A stretch of 64,000 bases of DNA from Lathyrus oleraceus. Its lineage: Eukaryota; Streptophyta; Magnoliopsida; Fabales; Fabaceae. The notes beneath the pieces are model-generated. The model ran no database searches and was not told the origin of the DNA. It was given only the letters and a program-made list of their open reading frames with translations. The position numbers were made by a program, and so were the translations under genes. The first letter of the stretch is position 1. Each line of letters starts with the position of its first letter. The stretch is from positions 347,130,846-347,194,845 of the forward strand of contig NC_066585.1 in NCBI RefSeq assembly GCF_024323335.1, in the 5' to 3' direction. This document shows, in pieces, positions 59,997 to 64,000 of the stretch.

Positions 59997-61387
59997 TGTG
60001 GTATTTCAAATTCACAATTAATTTTAAGATTTTGTTACTTAAGAAATGAATTGCGTGAGTATTCTATAACATTTGAGTAAATATAACAACTAAATAAATA
60101 ATAACAATTAAGTAAATTGGAAAAATAAAAAAACAATGGTTTAGAGAGATGACACATGTGATTTATCCAGGTTTGGATGAATGATGGCCTACTCATGTTC
60201 CCATTATTATTTTGACTATAAACTTGAGCTTTTATAGGTTATTCCCATGAACCTTGGTACAATTTAATTATTAGATTTTAAAAAGGCTTATCCCCAACAA
60301 AAAATTAAAGCTTTTACCCCCAATTAAGCTAGCAAACCAACTAGACATTTTCCAGGCTAATCTCAATAACCATACATAAATCTTTCAGCCAAAGTTCTAG
60401 AACTAAATAAAGATTTTAAGTATGGTTTATCTCAAGAACAAAACTCAATTTATTAAGAGTATTTCACTCTTAACATTTATAGCAATAACATGACCCCAAT
60501 ACAATTTCTTCCTCACAAGTAAATTTTCATTCAAAAGCACCAAGGAAACTAAAGTGAAAGAGAAAATATTTTTAGAAAGGGGGAGAGATAAATTCCAAAG
60601 AAATGTGAAACTTCAGAGATTTGGTTTGAAATGCGGAGGAGAGACACCTCCTTTATATAGAATATGAGAGAACTAGAAAATGAAATGATCCATGGGCATT
60701 ATTAATGACCCAACCGATTGACTCCTTAACCCAATCGATTGGAAGAGCAAAATAATCGATTATTCTGGCCCGTTTTGGGATGTTTGGAAAGAGAGTCATT
60801 GATGGTCATTAAGACATTTTCATAATCAATTGTACAATTATTTAGGCTTCTTCTAATCGATTGGCTTAAGGTCTTAATATATTGGGTAGTTCAAAAAAAT
60901 ATTTCCAATCGATTTGCATAAGGTACCAGTCAATTGGGTAGTTTAAAAATGCTTTTAAAAGGAAGCTGACAGTAAACTAATTAACTGGCTCAAATTTGAA
61001 AACATCTTTAAGAGCTTTGATAGTTAAAAAAAGTGTTTTAAGTGTGTGTGAGTTGCCTTAATATCTTAGGATTTACTCCCTTAATTTTAAAAAAATCTGA
61101 TCACTCAAACATACACGACCAGATGAGCTTTCACACTTCCTCTCTTTCACAACTATGAGGCCTTTAAGGTCCTTTGCAGGATACGTAAATCATATAAGCA
61201 CCTCAATGGAATCTTGAGCTTTCTACTAGATGAAGCTTAAGATGTCTTTAAGTTTAGTCACCATCATCAGAGAGTAGGAAATCTATTACCACCAACTTCA
61301 GCAATCATTGGTGTTGTCGTCATCAAAAATTTATGAGCGTTATCAATAGGATCATCAACTTCATACCTGCGAGTACATAGATCCACA
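59997..61387 (-). repeat. 3' LTR of copia D
   Basis: TGTGGTATTTC ... AGATCCACA gives TG...CA ends, 1,391 bp. On the minus strand it directly follows a polypurine tract (61388-61400) and the pol remnant, which supports the orientation. No second LTR is in the window. Bounds inferred from ends and context. Confidence 0.6.
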
Positions 61388-61402
61388 TTCTCCCCATTTT
61401 TT
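61388..61402 (-). promoter_or_regulatory. Polypurine tract of copia D
   Basis: AAAATGGGGAGAA on the minus strand immediately before the LTR start TGTGGATC. Confidence 0.55.
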
Positions 61403-61639
61403 ATGACGATAAAGTGTCTCTCAAGTAGGTGGTAAAATAAATAATAGGTTGATAATATTTAAGTGTTAAAATCCCCTTCAAATGAGTAGAGACTATACTA
61501 TACTCCCTCTGAGAGTATACTTCTCCCCTTTTGTCATAATTAAAAAGGAGAAAAACAATTAAAGCACATAAATCACAAAATATCAAGTAGACAGAGGGAA
61601 TGAGAAAAAGGAGAAGAGGCATATAAGCATGCTAATCCA

Positions 61640-63537
61640 TACATGATTTATTTATAATTCCTAGTTTAGTTCTTATGAAAAAGAAACCTTCTTTAGGAAG
61701 GGCTTTTGTAAAATTGTCTGCGAGTTGATTAGGTGAGGTCACAAATTCAAGTATGCATTTTTTCAATATGATCTCAATATGTTTAGCCCGAGAGTGAAGA
61801 ATCTACTTTTTAGTAAGGTTTATGGTGTTAGTGTTGTTACATCTTATCGTGATAACTCCACGATCAACATAGTATATATTTAGATGTTGTTTGATCTGAA
61901 TAATCTAGGAACAATAACTATCTGCAACAATGTATTATGCATCAACTATGGATGACGAGACACTAGCTTGTTTCTTGCTATGCCATCATGCAAGTGAGTT
62001 CTTAAGTAAGTTACATGTATCGCTGGTACTTTTCCTACGCAGTATTCCCCTAATAAAATCAAAATCAATGTACCCAACTAAGTCACAATCCGCTCCCTTG
62101 GGGTACCATAGACCCATTTATTGTGTGCCCGTGAGATATCTCATGATGCATTTGACAACAGTGATATGTGATTCTTCCGCTATGCTAGAAAGAAACTACA
62201 GATGCAGAAAACAAACATGATATCATGGCGAGATACAGCTAGAAACAGAAGATAGCCTATCTTACCTCAATATTTAATTTCCTTGCATGATGCTGACATT
62301 GGGGTTGCGATTACTTTGGACTTCTCCATGTCAAACCTTCTTAGAAATTCTTTATAGTATTTGGCTTGATTTTATGAAAGTTCCTTCTTTAGTTTTATTG
62401 ATTTAAAGTCCTAGGAAGTATTAAAGCTCTCCCATCATTGACATTTCAAACTCTTTATGCATCATTTCAGAAAATCCTTACACAAGGATTTATTAGTAGC
62501 AAGGAATATGATATCATCGATGTAAATTTGAACTAATAAGATGTTATGTTCAATTTTATTGATGAATAGAGTTTTATCAACTTGTCCTCTTTGGAACTTG
62601 TTTTCATGCAAGAATTTGCTTAGACGTTCATACCAAGCTCTAGGAGCTTGTTCTAGTACATATGCCATTTTCTTAAGCTTGAAAACATAATCTAGAAAGG
62701 TCGAGTTGATAAAATTTGGAGGTTGATTAGCATATAATTCCTCTTGTATGTAGCCATTTAGAAAATCACATTTTTCATCCATTTGAAATACTTTGAAATT
62801 CATAATGCAAGAGAAGGCTAGTAACATCCTTATGGCTTATAATATAGAAACAGAGGCATATGTTTCATTGAAATGTATTCCTTCCTGTTTATTGTATCTT
62901 TTCACAATGAGTTTGGCTTTGTTTCATAAAACAATCCATCTTTGTGTAGCTTGTTGCAAAAGACCCGTCGAGCACCAATTACTAGATTAGTTGAAGCTTT
63001 GTGAACGAGTTCCCAAATGTTGTTTCGTTGAAATTGATTTGACGCTTTTTGCATGGAAAGGTACCAATATTCATCAAAAATAGCTTAATTGACTCCCTTT
63101 GGTTCAATTTTTCAAACAAAAGCCACAAAGTTACATATGTTCTTAAGCGATCGTCGAGTAGTGACTCCCTTGGAGATGTCTCAAATGACATTATGAATGG
63201 GATGGTCTCTTATTGATTTCCATTCTTTTGGGAGATCTGGATGTTTTGGTGGAATATCTATGATTTAATCCTAAATCGGCTCTTCATCTATGACTTGATT
63301 CTCACTTTTGTCTTGATCTAGTTATTGATTATTTTCATCTAGATATGTCTTTTCCATGATACCCGCACAATCGATCACTTCTACTTCTAATGGTTTAGGG
63401 TTAGATTCATCGAAGGTAACATGAATTGATTCTTACGTTGTCATATTTCTTTTGTTAAATATTCTAAAAGCTTTGCTAGAAGTGGAATATCCTATGAATA
63501 TTCCTTCATCATCTTTTGCGTCAAAATTTTTAAGGAA
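61640..63537 (-). pseudogene. pol: Copia D pol remnant
   Basis: Read right to left with many stops and shifts: end of integrase (KNFDAKDDEGIFIGYSTSSKAFRIFN, about 63530-63450), a linker, the start of RT (about 63060-62990, QFQRNNIWELVHKAS), a longer open RT piece at 62827-62462 (FKVFQMDEKCDFLNGYIQEE, LEQAPRAWYERLSKFL, catalytic YVDD near 62516-62527), RNase H (YLTGT, SKKQASVS, about 62150-61950) and the C-terminal HIEI ... LADNFTKALPKE (about 61740-61690). It belongs to a copia lineage different from element A. Conserved RT residues in the open piece are partly altered (DEKCDF for the usual DVKSAF). Confidence 0.82.
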
Positions 63538-64000
63538 CATGAGATTTATATTAGGAGTGTGACTGCCTTTGTGCTCATGAGAACCTAGGATGGAGTTAAA
63601 ATCACCAATAAAACACTGTGGAATTACTTGAGATCCAAGTAGGGTAGAGAGCTCATCCTATTGGACTCTTCTATTGATATAACAAGTGGAAGCATAAATC
63701 ATAGTTACATATACCTTGATAGCATTATGATCAATAACCATGGAGATAGATTGATCATGAACAGATAAGATATGAGGGTTAATATGTAAATTGAACATAC
63801 ACCAAAGGTTTGGAATAAAGTTAGCCCTAATATTCACACAAATAATGTTATAACCTAAAGATTTAAATAATCTAGGAGGAAAGTTCTCAAACCTTGTCCA
63901 AGTTTCAACAATGAAGCAAAAGTCAGATTTATGGCCAATAAACATGGACTTTAAAGCTAATCCAGTTGAGGCATTGGCTAGGCCTATTGCATTCTAACAG
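63538..64000 (-). pseudogene. L1-type LINE endonuclease fragment
   Basis: An AP-endonuclease domain of a plant L1-like LINE, read from the right edge: NAIGLANASTGLALKS (about 63990-63945), KSDFCFIVETW with the family's E-T position, and IGDFNSILGSHEHKG (about 63620-63575), whose DFN is an active-site motif. A stop near 63657 lies between these. The fragment starts outside the window and ends abruptly at copia D pol, without its RT or a poly(A) tail. Confidence 0.75.

Overview
This window is a plant repeat landscape: nested and rearranged LTR retrotransposons with no conventional host gene that I can recognise. An Ogre-type Ty3/gypsy element (intron between protease and reverse transcriptase, an extra ORF before gag, a second RNase H), large Ty1/copia elements of Sirevirus type with an env-like frame, AT-rich spacers and long (AT)n and (CT)n tracts point to a large-genome legume. 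Tribe Fabeae (pea, vetch, Lathyrus) is my best guess. The lineage is inference; the structures are read from the sequence.

Left to right. 1-2580 holds the 5' end (gag, primer site, LTR) of a copia element on the minus strand. 2580-5598 is a truncated Ogre LTR. 5599-6704 is an old copia LTR scrap and unassigned DNA. 6710-18811 is copia element A (+ strand), complete end to end with a 5-bp AATAG duplication. Its reverse transcriptase is split by a 2.8-kb solo Ogre LTR (11461-14290, duplication AAGAC). 18812-24075 is the flank of A: AT-rich DNA, a tRNA-Val-like relic, a decayed copia pol, microsatellites, and the LTR of a further minus-strand copia (D). At 24075/24076 the sequence jumps into the middle of an Ogre LTR.

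24076-51415 is Ogre element B on the minus strand, read right to left: 5' LTR, primer site, leader, ORF1, gag-protease, intron, RT-RNase H-second RNase H-integrase, a repeat-rich 3' untranslated region, truncated 3' LTR. ORF1 is interrupted by a younger, internally deleted gypsy element C (37770-46425, duplication ATAGG, near-identical LTRs). Right of B, at the same AAGAC target, come the 3' half of copia A again (51416-55937) and its flank again (55938-61233). The flank then runs on into copia D pol (to 63537) and a LINE endonuclease fragment (to 64000).

The simplest history: copia A inserted; Ogre B inserted into A; an illegitimate tandem duplication joined the right flank to the inside of B's left LTR; the left copy of B collapsed to a solo LTR by LTR-LTR recombination; C then inserted into the surviving B.

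The least expected signal is in the 3' untranslated regions of B and C, and in the Ogre LTR. These hold series of small hairpins in which the loop is nearly constant (CTGAAT/C in B, GTACGCTA-like in C) while the two stem arms change together from copy to copy. This looks like either conserved RNA structure or a palindrome-making mutation process, and I know of no description of it.
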